The translations under genes and the position numbers were made by a program. The notes beneath the pieces were generated by a model. It was not told the origin of the DNA. It worked only from the letters and a program-made list of their open reading frames with translations, and searched no databases. 64,000 nucleotides of DNA from Kribbella kalugense (GTDB lineage Bacteria > Actinomycetota > Actinomycetes > Propionibacteriales > Kribbellaceae). Where the stretch lies: assembly GCF_004365875.1 (NCBI RefSeq), contig NZ_SODF01000002.1, positions 2,110,971 through 2,174,970 on the forward strand, in the 5' to 3' direction. How positions within the stretch are numbered: position 1 is the stretch's first letter; each line of letters starts with the position of its first letter. This document shows positions 55,930-63,786 of the stretch, piece after piece.

Positions 55930-56637
55930 TCAGGCCTTCACTTCGGCGGGTTCGCGGGTGCTGGGCGGGACGACGAAGCGGTAGCCGACGTTGCGAACGG
56001 TGCCGATCAGCGACTCGTGCTCGGGGCCGAGCTTGGCGCGCAGGCGGCGTACGTGGACGTCGACCGTGCGGGTGCCGCCGAAGTAGTCGTAGCCCCAGAC
56101 TTCCTGCAGGAGCTGCTCGCGGGTGAACACCCGGCCGGGATGCTGGGCGAGGAACTTGAAGAGCTCGAATTCCTTGTAGGTCAGGTCGAGCGCGCGGCCG
56201 TTGAGCTTCGCCGTGTACGACGCCTCGTCGATCACGACGTCGCCGCTGCGGATCAGCGTGGATTCGGGCTCGTCGTTGCGAGTCGCGGCGAGGCGGCCGA
56301 TGACCAAGCGCAGGCGGGCCTCGATCTCGGCGGGGCCGGCGGTGTCGAGCAGTACGTCGTCCGCGCCCCAGTCCGCGTTGACCGCGGTCAGGCCGCCCTC
56401 GGTGACGACCAGGATCAGCGGAACGTCGATGCCGGTGGTCCGGATCAGCCGGGAGGCGCTCCGCACGGCGACCAGGTCGCGGCGGGCATCCAGCAGGACG
56501 GCGTCGGCGTCCGGCGCGTCCACCAGCGCGGCCACCTCGGGAGGCAGGATCCGGATCTGGTGCGGGAGCAAGGCGAGCGAGGGCAGGACCTCGGCGGAGG
56601 CCTGCAGCGCGTTCGTCAGCAGAAGCAACGTGCTCAC
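55930..56637 (-). CDS. glnR: GlnR-type orphan response regulator
   Basis: The 235-residue regulator closely follows actinobacterial GlnR: LLLLTNALQASAEVLPSLAL, DVPLILVVTEGGLTAVNADW, DDVLLDTAGPAEIEARLRLV, then winged helix LDLTYKEFELFKFLAQHPGR, GYDYFGGTRTVDVHVRRLRA and GTVRNVGYRFV. The receiver keeps one Asp (LLDARRD) but lacks the full acidic pocket, as in known GlnR, which works without a kinase. It controls nitrogen assimilation. It starts at GTG 56637. A stable hairpin at 56696-56727 lies in its leader. Confidence 0.93.
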   Translation of the reverse strand: MSTLLLLTNALQASAEVLPSLALLPHQIRILPPEVAALVDAPDADAVLLDARRDLVAVRSASRLIRTTGIDVPLILVVTEGGLTAVNADWGADDVLLDTAGPAEIEARLRLVIGRLAATRNDEPESTLIRSGDVVIDEASYTAKLNGRALDLTYKEFELFKFLAQHPGRVFTREQLLQEVWGYDYFGGTRTVDVHVRRLRAKLGPEHESLIGTVRNVGYRFVVPPSTREPAEVKA

Positions 56638-56695
56638 GCCGTCTCCTTGTGCTGATCATCGGACCCTGAAACTGCGATCCGGTCCTCGTGCACGT

Positions 56696-56727
56696 CAGGC
56701 CCCGGCGGCGTCGTTGCCGGGGGCCTG
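56696..56727 (-). other. Hairpin in presumed glnR leader
   Basis: CAGGCCCCGGC (56696-56706) pairs with GCCGGGGGCCTG (56716-56727), about 11 bp with one bulge. TATTAT on the minus strand (56754-56765 region) is a possible glnR -10, giving a leader of about 110 nt that contains this hairpin. Confidence 0.4.
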
Positions 56728-56798
56728 AGACACACTGGGTCTAACAGCAAGCTGACATAATAGCCGAAGACTTAACCGCTTAGTGAGGCCCCGACCAG

Positions 56799-57038
56799 AT
56801 GCCGGAAGTGACCATCAGGTACTTCGCTGCCGCTCGTTCGGCAGCGGGCGAGTCGTCGGCGACCGCTGAGGCCCACTCGATTCGCGACCTCGTCAGCACG
56901 GTTTCGACCGACCGGCCGGAGCTGGCGCGGGTGCTGTCGATCTGCACTTTCCTCCTGGATGGTGAGCGTGCCGACCCCGGTACGCCGCTCAGGGAGGGCG
57001 CCCTGGTCGACGCCCTCCCGCCGTTCGCCGGCGGCTGA
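56799..57038 (+). CDS. MoaD/ThiS-family sulfur carrier
   Basis: The 79-residue ubiquitin-like protein ends in PPFAGG, the Gly-Gly that is adenylated and thiocarboxylated. The start PEVTIRYFAAARSAAGESSA is MoaD-like. It could donate sulfur for molybdopterin synthesis. No moaE or moeB is adjacent, so the pathway is uncertain. Its ATG is only weakly preceded by GTGAGG. It is divergent from glnR. Confidence 0.88.
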   Translation: MPEVTIRYFAAARSAAGESSATAEAHSIRDLVSTVSTDRPELARVLSICTFLLDGERADPGTPLREGALVDALPPFAGG

Positions 57039-57113
57039 GCCCAAAGCCTGATCCCAAGAGCCAGCGGCTGACGGCCACGGCTACCGGACCTCTGGAGAGA
57101 GCTTCCGGAGAGG

Positions 57114-57119
57114 TAGATT
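57114..57119 (+). promoter_or_regulatory. -10 box of 57126 gene (leaderless)
   Basis: TAGATT at 57114-57119, followed by CGGCGC and GTG 57126. Confidence 0.5.
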
Positions 57120-57125
57120 CGGCGC

Positions 57126-58496
57126 GTGGCGATGGAGTCGGGGACGCTACTCACTACAGTGGGGCGGGCGGGGGTCCTCTTCGGCAAGGCCTGGCCGCGC
57201 CTGTTCGCCGTGTTCCTGGTGGCCCAGTTGGCACACCGAGGTCTGCAGTGGGTGGCAGTTGAAGCCGGCGCCAAGGCGCAGGCGGCCGGCATCGCAGTAC
57301 TAGCCCTGCTGGTCGTGGTTTCACTCGCCATGTACGTCACGATGTTCCTGGTCCTGCGCGGCGAGTTGCCGTTCCACCGGCGAGCAGTTGCCGAGGGCGC
57401 GCTTGCCCCGGACGGCATGGAGCCAGGTAACGAGCACAAGCCTCTCGACGCGATCGCGGCTGCGCTGCTCCCGTTCCTGGCGTTCTACGCGGCGTACAAG
57501 TTCCTTCAGAACGAGGCGCTCGACTACGAGTACAAACTCGCCGTCCACAAGGTCAATGAGACCGCGGCGACCGTTCTGACCGGCGGTACGGTGCAGCAGC
57601 CGTCGGAAGGACTGCAGTCGCTGTCCACCTGGCTGTTCATCGGCCTCGGCGTCACGGCGTACCTGCTCCGCTTCGTGTTCAAGAAGTGGAAGAAGGACAA
57701 GGAAGGGCCGGTCCGCAAGCTGTTCGTCACGTACCTCGAGGCGCTGTGGATCTTCGTGGTCGCGTACCAGGCGACCTCGGTCATCCCGCCACCCATGACC
57801 TGGTTGAAGGAACGGGTGGTCTGGCAGTGGCTGCACGACGGGTACACCTGGGTACTCGACCACGTGCTCGGCGTCGACCAGGTCCGCGAGGTGTGGGATG
57901 CGGTCACCGGCTTCGTCGCCGCCGGTGTCGGTGACCTCTGGAGTGCCGCAGTACTCCCGCTGATGTGGATCACCATGACGGCGGTCATCTACGGCCGGGT
58001 CGTGCAGAAGCCCGAGAAGCCACGCTGGCGGTTCGACCGGATCACCAACCGCTGGCAGCAGACGCCGCGCATCGTCCGCGTCGCCGGGAACTCGGTGGTC
58101 GCCGACTGGAAGGACCGGTGGACTCCGGTCGTCGACGCGTTCCGGCTGGTCGTCCGATCCGGTCTGCGGCCAATGTTGGGGTACTTCCTGGCCTGGGCGG
58201 TCGTCACGTTCGCCGCCAGCGCGGTGTGGATCGTGCTCAAGCTATGGGTGCTCGGACCGCACACCCTGCAGTTCTGGCTGGTCATCGACGAGCCACTGAA
58301 CCTGCTCACCGACGGCCTGAAGATCGCACTGCAGGTCAGCCTGCTCGCTGCCGCCTACGACCGGATGATCGGCGGCCTGGCCGGCTACCTGACCACGCGG
58401 ACCCGTGCGGTCCACGAGCAGTCGGCAGGCGACCACGGTGTCACCGACCTGAGCGCGGCTACCTCGGGAATGCCAGGTACTGAGGAAGCTTCGTAG
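57126..58496 (+). CDS. Multi-pass membrane protein of unknown function
   Basis: The 456-residue protein has about seven to eight membrane helices, starting LFGKAWPRLFAVFLVAQLAH and GIAVLALLVVVSLAMYVTMF. A large middle region follows (KLAVHKVNETAATVLTGGTV) and the last helices are MLGYFLAWAVVTFAASAVW and LKIALQVSLLAAAYDRMIGG. I recognise no domain. It faces three overlapping anchored-protein genes on the other strand, and its last 38 bp overlap the first of them, so the four may be functionally linked. The GTG start is leaderless. Confidence 0.8.
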   Translation: MAMESGTLLTTVGRAGVLFGKAWPRLFAVFLVAQLAHRGLQWVAVEAGAKAQAAGIAVLALLVVVSLAMYVTMFLVLRGELPFHRRAVAEGALAPDGMEPGNEHKPLDAIAAALLPFLAFYAAYKFLQNEALDYEYKLAVHKVNETAATVLTGGTVQQPSEGLQSLSTWLFIGLGVTAYLLRFVFKKWKKDKEGPVRKLFVTYLEALWIFVVAYQATSVIPPPMTWLKERVVWQWLHDGYTWVLDHVLGVDQVREVWDAVTGFVAAGVGDLWSAAVLPLMWITMTAVIYGRVVQKPEKPRWRFDRITNRWQQTPRIVRVAGNSVVADWKDRWTPVVDAFRLVVRSGLRPMLGYFLAWAVVTFAASAVWIVLKLWVLGPHTLQFWLVIDEPLNLLTDGLKIALQVSLLAAAYDRMIGGLAGYLTTRTRAVHEQSAGDHGVTDLSAATSGMPGTEEAS

Positions 58497-59064
58497 CCCA
58501 CGTGATCGTCGGCTGCACACTGCCGGCGACAGACGACGGTACGACGAACACCGCGACCGTCTCGAACGGCTTCCCGGCCACCGGCTTCAGGTAGTACTGC
58601 GCCGACGCACCACGCCAGCTCTCCGACTTGTCGTCGTACCCGCCGGTGCAGCCGGTCGGACGATCCTGGTAGTCGTCCGCGACCACCGTCTCGTTCCAGA
58701 TCCGGCCGTCCGGTGCGCGCAGGTGAATCTGGCAGCCACCGAGTCCTTCGAGCGCGGACAGGTTGTTCACCTGCAGCCGGAGGTACACCCGGATCCGCGT
58801 GGTCCCGTCCGGCAGCGCGTCGCCCAGACCGCTCTGGGTCGGCTGCGGGTTCTCTTCGACGCTGGCGCCGTACCAGGTCGCGTTGTTGTACGACGTCCCT
58901 CCGTCCGACACCACCACAGGATCGCGAGGCTCGCCGTCGTACCACGACTTGTAGTCGCTGCGAGTGGTCCACCAACCGGCCAGGGGGATCGCCACCACCA
59001 GAGTCGCGAGCGCCGCCGTGTTCTTCCGGAACCAGCCGCGGCGGGCCCGGCGTGCGCCCGTCAT
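58459..59064 (-). CDS. Membrane-anchored exported protein, third of a set of three
   Basis: The 201-residue protein has a basic start and one anchor (ALATLVVAIPLAGWWTT). An extracytoplasmic domain follows with a Cys pair (GGCQIHLRAPDG and PTGCTGGYDD) and conserved-looking strands. The function is unknown. ATG 59064 overlaps the previous gene's stop (ATGA). Its 3' end overlaps the convergent membrane-protein gene by 38 bp. Confidence 0.75.
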   Translation of the reverse strand: MTGARRARRGWFRKNTAALATLVVAIPLAGWWTTRSDYKSWYDGEPRDPVVVSDGGTSYNNATWYGASVEENPQPTQSGLGDALPDGTTRIRVYLRLQVNNLSALEGLGGCQIHLRAPDGRIWNETVVADDYQDRPTGCTGGYDDKSESWRGASAQYYLKPVAGKPFETVAVFVVPSSVAGSVQPTITWATKLPQYLAFPR

Positions 59065-59627
59065 GTGTCGCTCGCCGCGGTGAGAGTCACGACGTCCTCG
59101 ACCTTGGGAGTGTCGGAGCCGAGCGGGATGGTGACCTGGGGCTCCAGGTCGTTCAGGATCGACTTCTCCATCACCTGGACGGTTGCCCCAGGCACCTTGT
59201 CGGCGGGCATCTCGACCACGAACGAGCCGCGGACTCCGATGTCCGGCGCGAACTCGGTGCCGGTCAGATCGACCTCGTCGAGACCGTTGCGGTTGGCACC
59301 TAGGTACGTGACGCCGTCGGCGGACTTGATCCGGACGTTCAGGATGTGGATCGGCTCGCGGGTAGCCATCACGGTCGCGTCGACCACCACGAAGTCGGTC
59401 AGCGTGTCCCGATCGGGCGTCGAATGCGGGATGCGGAGTTTCTTGCCGACCCGGACCTGGTTGACGGTCAGGTCGAACCGCGGCGTCTTCACCGCCCGGC
59501 CGATGATTCCGCCGACCGGCGTCGGGTCCTGGATGTCCTTCTGCGTCGGCGTCACGCGGTAGAGGCCGACGATCGCGACCAGGACCGCGAGGGTGAGCCC
59601 GATATTCAGGAGCTTGCGGGCGTTCAC
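59061..59627 (-). CDS. Membrane-anchored exported protein, second of the set
   Basis: The 188-residue protein has an anchor (LLNIGLTLAVLVAIVGLYRV) and a beta-rich outer domain (RAVKTPRFDLTVNQVRVGKK, GVRGSFVVEMPADKVPGATV). Its layout matches the first protein of the set (anchor plus a single immunoglobulin-like domain with similar IPLG/VPLG turns), suggesting duplication. GTG 59627 overlaps the upstream stop (GTGA) and its own stop overlaps the downstream start, so the three are translated in series. Confidence 0.75.
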   Translation of the reverse strand: MNARKLLNIGLTLAVLVAIVGLYRVTPTQKDIQDPTPVGGIIGRAVKTPRFDLTVNQVRVGKKLRIPHSTPDRDTLTDFVVVDATVMATREPIHILNVRIKSADGVTYLGANRNGLDEVDLTGTEFAPDIGVRGSFVVEMPADKVPGATVQVMEKSILNDLEPQVTIPLGSDTPKVEDVVTLTAASDT

Positions 59628-60259
59628 TTGCGGTTGTCCTTGACCGCGACCGTGCTGTCCGCGACGACCGCGTCTGGCAGCCACTTCTCGTGGTGGTCGA
59701 GGATCGACTCGTCCTCGTGCTCGTAGCCCTGCACGGTCAGGTCGACCTGGGTCGGGAGCTTGGCGCCCTTCGGCAGCTTCCAGACGTACGCGACGTCCTC
59801 GCCTGCGTCCGGGGTGAGGACCGGGTTCATCGTCTCGTCGCGGAGGTTGGTGGTGCCGAGCGGTACGTCGGTGTCCTTCACTCCGGGTACGCCGATCAGC
59901 CGGATCAGGTCGGACGGCGGCGTCGTACCGGTGTCGTCGGTGACCTTCAGCTTGGTCACGACCGCGATCAGGACCCCGCCGTCGTCTGGCGTGAAGAGCG
60001 GCTTCAGGTCATTCACGATGACGACGCGCTGGATGGTGACCGCGAACTGGCCTGCGTCGATCGCGGTGCCGGCGTCCACCTGCGGGGTCTCGCTGCCGGC
60101 CTTCTTCAGGCCGCCGAAGGCCGCGGAGATCGCCAGCAGGACGACGATGACGCTGATTCCCCAGGTCCGGACCGAGCGGCCGCGCACCTTCAGATCCTGG
60201 AACTCCGGGAGCTCCTCCGGCTCCTCTTGTTCCGACCCCCCGCTCCCCGTTTCCTGCAC
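59624..60259 (-). CDS. Membrane-anchored exported protein, first of the set
   Basis: The 211-residue protein has an acidic cytoplasmic start (SEQEEPEELPEFQDLKVRGR), an anchor (TWGISVIVVLLAISAAFGGL), and a beta-rich outer domain (AGQFAVTIQRVVIVNDLKPL, DVAYVWKLPKGAKLPTQVDL). This recalls DUF4352/TspO-like immunoglobulin folds without certainty. TAGGCT (minus strand, 60267-60272) stands 7 nt before GTG 60259, so it is leaderless and heads the three-gene unit. Confidence 0.78.
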   Translation of the reverse strand: MQETGSGGSEQEEPEELPEFQDLKVRGRSVRTWGISVIVVLLAISAAFGGLKKAGSETPQVDAGTAIDAGQFAVTIQRVVIVNDLKPLFTPDDGGVLIAVVTKLKVTDDTGTTPPSDLIRLIGVPGVKDTDVPLGTTNLRDETMNPVLTPDAGEDVAYVWKLPKGAKLPTQVDLTVQGYEHEDESILDHHEKWLPDAVVADSTVAVKDNRK

Positions 60260-60266
60260 GGCGGCA

Positions 60267-60272
60267 AGCCTA
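60267..60272 (-). promoter_or_regulatory. -10 box of the three-gene anchored-protein unit
   Basis: TAGGCT on the minus strand with a 7-nt gap to GTG 60259. Confidence 0.45.
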
Positions 60273-60290
60273 ACTAGCCAAGGGGCCGAC

Positions 60291-60701
60291 TCAGTCGTCC
60301 GGGCGACCGCGCAGGCGCTTCGTCTGGCCTCGGCGCTTCTTGTCGTCCAAACGGCGGCGAACCGACGCTTTGCTCGGTTTGGTCGGCCGTCGCTTCCGGG
60401 GCGGCGGTGCGATCGCCTCACGCAGCAGCACAGCCAGCCGTTCCCGCGCCGCCTCCCGGTTACGCCACTGCGACTTGTACTCCGACGCGGCGATCGTCAC
60501 CACGCCGTCAACCAGCCGCGACTGCAGCCGGTCGAGCGCCCGGGTCTTCAGTACGTCGCTCAACGCCGACGTACCCGCCACGTCGAAGCTCAGCTCGACC
60601 CGGCTGTCCGTCGTGTTCACCGACTGCCCACCCGGCCCACCCGACCGCGAGAACCGCCAAGCCAGCTCCCCCTCCGGAATCACCACCCCGGCCCGCACCA
60701 T
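60291..60701 (-). CDS. arfB: Ribosome-rescue peptidyl-tRNA hydrolase ArfB
   Basis: The 136-residue protein has the catalytic GGQ in ELAWRFSRSGGPGGQSVNTT (residues 24-26), and a basic C-terminal tail (RRLDDKKRRGQTKRLRGR) that enters the empty mRNA channel. It frees stalled ribosomes by hydrolysing peptidyl-tRNA. The GGQ domain plus tail and length fit ArfB/YaeJ rather than a full release factor. ATG 60701 has GGAG 9 nt upstream; ATG 60725 is possible. It is divergent from the thioredoxin-like gene. Confidence 0.92.
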   Translation of the reverse strand: MVRAGVVIPEGELAWRFSRSGGPGGQSVNTTDSRVELSFDVAGTSALSDVLKTRALDRLQSRLVDGVVTIAASEYKSQWRNREAARERLAVLLREAIAPPPRKRRPTKPSKASVRRRLDDKKRRGQTKRLRGRPDD

Positions 60702-60753
60702 CAACCCAGTCTCCACGGACCCCATTGTCCAGTCCGAGGCGTGAAACGCACGG

Positions 60754-60781
60754 TTGAATACTGAACTGGGAGTCGTACCGT
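60754..60781 (+). promoter_or_regulatory. Promoter of thioredoxin-like gene
   Basis: TTGAAT (60754-60759) and TACCGT (60776-60781) are separated by 16 bp, a good -35/-10 pair. GTG 60790 follows after 8 nt, giving a leaderless start. Confidence 0.55.
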
Positions 60782-60789
60782 GGATAGTT

Positions 60790-61221
60790 GTGAGATTGGG
60801 TTTGTGGGTGCTGGCCGGGGCTGTGGTCGCCGGTGTGGTGCTCAGTGTGCTCAAGGCTTGGGTTGACGGGCGGTTTCGCGGGAAGAGCGAGGACGACGTG
60901 GAGCGGGTGACTGCGGCGGAGCTGGGTGGGGAGCTGGGCGAGCGGGCGACCCTGTTGCAGTTCTCGTCGGCGTTCTGTGCGCCGTGCCGGGCTACCCGGC
61001 GGACGCTGGCCGAGGTCGAGGGCATGGTCGACGGGGTGCGGCACGTCGAGCTGGACGCGGAGTCGCATCTGGAGCTGGTACGGCGCCTGGACATCCTGCG
61101 TACTCCGACCACGCTGGTGCTGGACAGCACCGGAGCGGTCGTGAAGCGCGCCAGTGGAGCGCCCCGGAAGCCGGACGTGATCGCCGCACTCTCGGCCGCG
61201 ATTGACCGCCAAGCCAGCTGA
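60790..61221 (+). CDS. Membrane-anchored thioredoxin-fold protein
   Basis: The 143-residue protein has one N-terminal helix (LGLWVLAGAVVAGVVLSVLK) and a thioredoxin domain with CxxC as SAFCAPCRATRRTL (about residues 62-65). It has cis-Pro in LRTPTTLVLD and strands LLQFSSAF and HVELDAESH. It likely reduces or exchanges disulphides near the membrane. Many actinobacterial copies sit beside sulfur genes, and here the cysteine operon begins 1.5 kb downstream. I reject the longer reading from TTG 60754 because that codon is the -35 box. Confidence 0.85.
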   Translation: MRLGLWVLAGAVVAGVVLSVLKAWVDGRFRGKSEDDVERVTAAELGGELGERATLLQFSSAFCAPCRATRRTLAEVEGMVDGVRHVELDAESHLELVRRLDILRTPTTLVLDSTGAVVKRASGAPRKPDVIAALSAAIDRQAS

Positions 61222-61305
61222 CCGGCCGTCCGGTGGGCAGCTGATGAGCGTCCGGTTGTTGCCGTCGAATGGCGGATGCACCTGGGCGTAGGCAAGACTC
61301 TCCCA

Positions 61306-62193
61306 GTGAGCTCTCCAGCCGGTTGGTACGACGACCCCGAGGACCCGACCCAGCAGCGGTACTGGGACGGCAGCGTGTGGACGGATCAGCGCCGCGCTCA
61401 GCAGGGCCCACCGCCGTACGAGGGCCAGTTCGGGCAGCCCGGTCGCACACCGCAGTACGGCGGCCCCGCGCAGCACGGCCAGGTCTACGGAGGCGGCCAG
61501 CCCGGCCCCACGCCGTACGGCCAGCCGAACCAGCCGACGCAGCAGCAGTACGGTCAACCAGGCCAGCCACCGCAGCAGCAGTACGGCCAGCAGCAAGGCC
61601 AATACCCGCAGTACCCGCAGCAGGCCGGCTACGGCTACCCGGGTCAGCGCGTCCACGCCACCCCCGACGGTCAGCCGCTCTCAGGCTGGTGGCGCCGCGT
61701 GTTCGCCCGGATTATCGACTCGATCATCGCCGGCATCATCGGGCTGCCGCTGACGGGCTACTTCTACTACCAGTACTCCAAGGTGCTCTGGCAGTACGTC
61801 AAAGACACCATGGACCAGGCCTCGGCCGGCACCCCGACGACCACGGCCACGCTGCCGCCCGAGGTGTACAAGTGGCTGATCCCGGCGGCCCTGATCGGCT
61901 ACCTGGTCTCGTTCGTCTACGAGTACCTGTTCCTGACCAAGAAGGGCGCGACCCCGGGCAAGATGGCGCTCAACATCGCGGTCCGGCTCCGCGACGTGCC
62001 TGGTATCCCGCCGGGCGCCGCGGTGGCCAAGCGGTACGGCGTGATCGTCCTGCTCAGCGTGGTCGGCGTGATCCCGCTGATCGGCACCCTGGCCGGCTTC
62101 GTGGCCCTGCTCAACTACCTCTGGCCGCTCTGGGACGACAAGAAGCAGGCCCTGCACGACAAGGTGGCCGGCACCAACGTGGTCCGGACCTAA
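61306..62193 (+). CDS. DUF2510-RDD membrane protein with Gln/Pro-rich linker
   Basis: The 295-residue protein has an N-terminal DUF2510 motif (PAGWYDDPEDPTQQRYWDGS with WTDQ), a Gln/Pro/Gly/Tyr linker of about 90 residues (QQQYGQPGQPPQQQYGQQ) and an RDD domain (WWRRVFARIIDSIIAGIIGL, KKGATPGKMALNIAVRLRDV, LWPLWDDKKQALHDKVAG). It is the fourth member of this tail family in the window. GTG 61306 follows CAAGACT and 6 nt, so it may be leaderless. Confidence 0.88.
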   Translation: MSSPAGWYDDPEDPTQQRYWDGSVWTDQRRAQQGPPPYEGQFGQPGRTPQYGGPAQHGQVYGGGQPGPTPYGQPNQPTQQQYGQPGQPPQQQYGQQQGQYPQYPQQAGYGYPGQRVHATPDGQPLSGWWRRVFARIIDSIIAGIIGLPLTGYFYYQYSKVLWQYVKDTMDQASAGTPTTTATLPPEVYKWLIPAALIGYLVSFVYEYLFLTKKGATPGKMALNIAVRLRDVPGIPPGAAVAKRYGVIVLLSVVGVIPLIGTLAGFVALLNYLWPLWDDKKQALHDKVAGTNVVRT

Positions 62194-62256
62194 TCCACAA
62201 TGTGATCAGTTGTCTCAAATGACGGGACCACGGCGGGCTGGCCTGCCGGGGTTCCG

Positions 62257-62262
62257 TAGTCT
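62257..62262 (+). promoter_or_regulatory. -10 box of sulfur operon (leaderless leader peptide)
   Basis: TAGTCT, then CGACTC and GTG 62269. Confidence 0.55.
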
Positions 62263-62268
62263 CGACTC

Positions 62269-62349
62269 GTGGTTTACCGGACATGGCTGACGAAGCGCCG
62301 GGCAGTGGACAACTGCCGGGTGCGCTCGTCGCTGTGTCGACGCCGCTGA
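62269..62349 (+). CDS. Cys-containing leader peptide (26 aa) of sulfur operon
   Basis: GTG 62269 opens a 26-codon frame ending at TGA 62347-62349. Its middle and end read LTKRRAVDNCRVRSSLCRRR, with Cys at 16 and 23. This matches the RRAVDxCRVxxxLCR pattern I recall from putative leader peptides before actinobacterial sulfur genes. The -10 is 6 nt upstream, so translation is leaderless. In mycobacteria such Cys-codon leaders act as cysteine-responsive attenuators. The hairpin 62339-62346 with 62354-62361 spans the stop codon, so ribosome position could change folding. Confidence 0.75.
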   Translation: MVYRTWLTKRRAVDNCRVRSSLCRRR

Positions 62350-62399
62350 CCAGGCGGCGTCCCGAGCGCTGCGAGACCGGTCGCTGAGCACGGTCTCGC
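62339..62399 (+). promoter_or_regulatory. Attenuator hairpins after leader peptide
   Basis: Stem 1: 62339-62346 with 62354-62361, 8 perfect bp enclosing the leader stop. Stem 2: GCGAGACCG (62371-62379) with CGGTCTCGC (62391-62399), 9 perfect bp, 11-nt loop. No U-tract follows stem 2, so Rho or ribosome-site control is more likely than intrinsic termination. Confidence 0.5.
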
Positions 62400-62463
62400 G
62401 TACGTCGTCTTCCGCATACCCGGGCGGGTCCGGCTCGACATTCCTCCTCCTCCGGGAGTCGTC

Positions 62464-62919
62464 ATGTCCGATGCACAGACGGCGAAGAACCAACCTCAGG
62501 TCGACCCTCGTGGACTGCGGTTCGCAGCTGGGGTGACCACAGTCCTGCTGGCGCTGACGTTGATCTTCGGCAGTCCGTGGATCCTCGCGGTCCAGACGCT
62601 GGTGTTCGCGGTCGCGGTCGCGTTCGGTGTCCAGGCGTCGCCGTACGGGCAGGTGTTCAAGCGGCTGATCCGGCCCCGGCTGGGTCGGCCGAAGGAGCTG
62701 GAGGACGCGGCCCCGCCGCGGTTCGCGCAGCTGGTCGGCCTCGCCTTCGCGGTCGTCGGCCTGGTCGGGTACCTGACCGGGGCCACCGTGCTGGGTGTGG
62801 TCGCCGTCGGATTCGCCCTGGTCGCCGCGTTCGTGAACGCGGCCGTCGGGCTCTGCCTCGGTTGCGAGGCCTATCTGCTGATCCACCGCATTCGTACGCC
62901 ATCCACCGCTACCAACTGA
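62464..62919 (+). CDS. DUF4395 membrane protein
   Basis: The 151-residue protein has four membrane helices and the DUF4395 pattern: QVDPRGLRFAAGVTTVLLAL, RPRLGRPKELEDAAPPRFAQ and VGLCLGCEAYLLIHRI with a CxxC-like CLGC. It is found before sulfurtransferase genes and may help import or transfer sulfur compounds. GGGAG stands upstream of ATG 62464. First enzyme-side gene of the operon; sseA follows after 15 bp. Confidence 0.92.
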   Translation: MSDAQTAKNQPQVDPRGLRFAAGVTTVLLALTLIFGSPWILAVQTLVFAVAVAFGVQASPYGQVFKRLIRPRLGRPKELEDAAPPRFAQLVGLAFAVVGLVGYLTGATVLGVVAVGFALVAAFVNAAVGLCLGCEAYLLIHRIRTPSTATN

Positions 62920-62934
62920 GAAGAGGCAGCACAC

Positions 62935-63783
62935 ATGAGCAGGGAATCCGCGCTCGTCTCGGCCGACTGGGTCGAGGAGCACAAGAACGACGCCGGGGTC
63001 GTCCTGATCGAGGTCGACGAAGACGTCTCGGCGTACGACGCCGGCCACATCGCCGGTGCGATCAAGCTGGACTGGAAGGACGACCTGCAGGACGCGGTCC
63101 GTCGGGACTTCGTCAACCAGGAGCAGTTCAGCGCGCTGCTGTCCGACCGTGGCGTGAAGAACGACGACACGGTCGTGCTGTACGGCGGCAACAACAACTG
63201 GTTCGCCGCCTACGCGTACTGGTACTTCAAGCTCTACGGCCACGGTGACGTCCGCCTGCTCGACGGCGGCCGCAAGCGTTGGGAGCTGGACAGCCGCGAG
63301 CTGACCGACGAGGTCGTGAAGCGCGAAGCCACGGAGTACGCCGCGAAGGAGCCGGACCTGAACATCCGCGCCTTCCGCGACGAGGTCGGCGACGCCATCG
63401 GCGTGAAGAACCTGGTCGACGTGCGCAGCCCCGACGAGTACGCCGGCCGGCTGCTCGCCCCGGCCCACCTCCCGCAGGAGCAGGCGCAGCGGGCCGGGCA
63501 CATCCCGACCGCGGCGAACATCCCGTGGAGCAAGGCGGCCAACGACGACGGCACCTTCCGCGCCGACGACGAGCTGAAGACCCTGTACGCCGACGCCGGC
63601 GTGGACTTCGGCAAGGACACCATCGCGTACTGCCGGATCGGCGAGCGCTCGGCGCACACCTGGTTCGTGCTGCACGAGATCCTCGGCCAGCAGAACGTCA
63701 AGAACTACGACGGTTCCTGGACCGAGTGGGGTTCGCTGGTCGGCGTACCCGTTGCCCTCGGCGACGAGCCCGGAAAGGCCTGA
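62935..63783 (+). CDS. sseA: Thiosulfate sulfurtransferase (SseA-type, two rhodanese domains)
   Basis: The 282-residue protein has two rhodanese domains. The first (AGVVLIEVDEDVSAYDAGHI) is inactive-type. The second has LVDVRSPDEYAGR and the active Cys in IAYCRIGERSAH near residue 233. It moves sulfur from thiosulfate or related donors to acceptors, supporting cysteine synthesis and cyanide or peroxide defence. AGAAGAGG precedes ATG 62935. It lies in an operon with DUF4395 and DUF1416, presumably under cysteine-responsive attenuation. Confidence 0.93.
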   Translation: MSRESALVSADWVEEHKNDAGVVLIEVDEDVSAYDAGHIAGAIKLDWKDDLQDAVRRDFVNQEQFSALLSDRGVKNDDTVVLYGGNNNWFAAYAYWYFKLYGHGDVRLLDGGRKRWELDSRELTDEVVKREATEYAAKEPDLNIRAFRDEVGDAIGVKNLVDVRSPDEYAGRLLAPAHLPQEQAQRAGHIPTAANIPWSKAANDDGTFRADDELKTLYADAGVDFGKDTIAYCRIGERSAHTWFVLHEILGQQNVKNYDGSWTEWGSLVGVPVALGDEPGKA

Positions 63784-63786
63784 CAC

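Noticed and set aside
60754..60789. TTG start for the thioredoxin-like protein
   Set aside because: TTGAAT there forms a -35 with TACCGT 16 bp later, and GTG 60790 fits a leaderless start.
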